A stretch of DNA of 15,051 nucleotides from NBML01 sp029939535 (GTDB taxonomy: Bacteria > Desulfobacterota > Desulfobacteria > Desulfobacterales > Desulfobacteraceae): NCBI GenBank assembly GCA_029939535.1, contig JAOZST010000084.1:1-15051 (forward strand), in the 5' to 3' direction. Below are positions 15,021-15,051 of the stretch, in pieces. The first letter of the stretch is position 1. The number at the start of each line of letters is the position of its first letter. A program made the position numbers and the translations under genes. The notes beneath the pieces are model-generated. The model was not told where the DNA came from and did not search any database. It saw nothing but the letters and a program-made list of their open reading frames with translations.

Positions 15021-15051
15021 GAATTCATATCTGTGAAACAATTCTTCTTAT

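Overview
This looks like a piece of draft chromosome from a sulfate-reducing bacterium of the Desulfobacteraceae type (Desulfobacterota, formerly Deltaproteobacteria). The basis is protein flavour and gene order: a metY-metX-metW methionine cluster, a flotillin-like FloA, an RlmN-like radical SAM enzyme, a chemoreceptor, moderate GC and frequent TTG starts. Nothing in the window fixes the genus. A run of exactly 100 N (6363-6462) inside metX is an assembly gap.

Layout. (1) 1-1432, plus strand: the 3' part of floA, an intergenic stretch rich in repeats and dyads (744-913), and a small membrane-anchored protein of unknown function. (2) 1509-3774, minus strand: a two-gene operon with an ATGA overlap, encoding a membrane SPFH/band-7 protein followed by an AAA-type ATPase with two P-loops. 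As read, both genes are broken by a stop and several frameshifts, although a near-consensus sigma-70 promoter (3905-3933) still points at them. (3) 3937-7831, minus strand: a tight operon metY, metX, metW and a SAM-dependent O-methyltransferase-like gene. (4) 8014-14928, plus strand, divergent from metY: a 1368-residue membrane protein of unknown function that appears to contain a duplicated beta-rich module, overlapped by ATGA with a chemoreceptor gene, followed 13 nt later by an RlmN/Cfr-superfamily radical SAM methyltransferase. (5) 14929-15051: no clear gene; a possible small acidic ORF lies on the minus strand.

How the genes work together. MetX activates homoserine, MetY inserts sulfide to give homocysteine, and MetW is the usual partner of MetX. 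The extra methyltransferase may draw on the SAM made from this pathway, but its substrate is unknown. The plus-strand cluster ties a large envelope protein to a chemoreceptor by translational coupling, which suggests a shared envelope-sensing role (inference). The SPFH-ATPase pair recalls SPFH scaffolds that corral AAA proteins (as HflKC does with FtsH), but no protease domain is visible and the pair is probably decaying. The best candidates for something undescribed are the 1368-residue protein with its coupled chemoreceptor, and the SPFH-ATPase pair, which should be studied through intact homologues.
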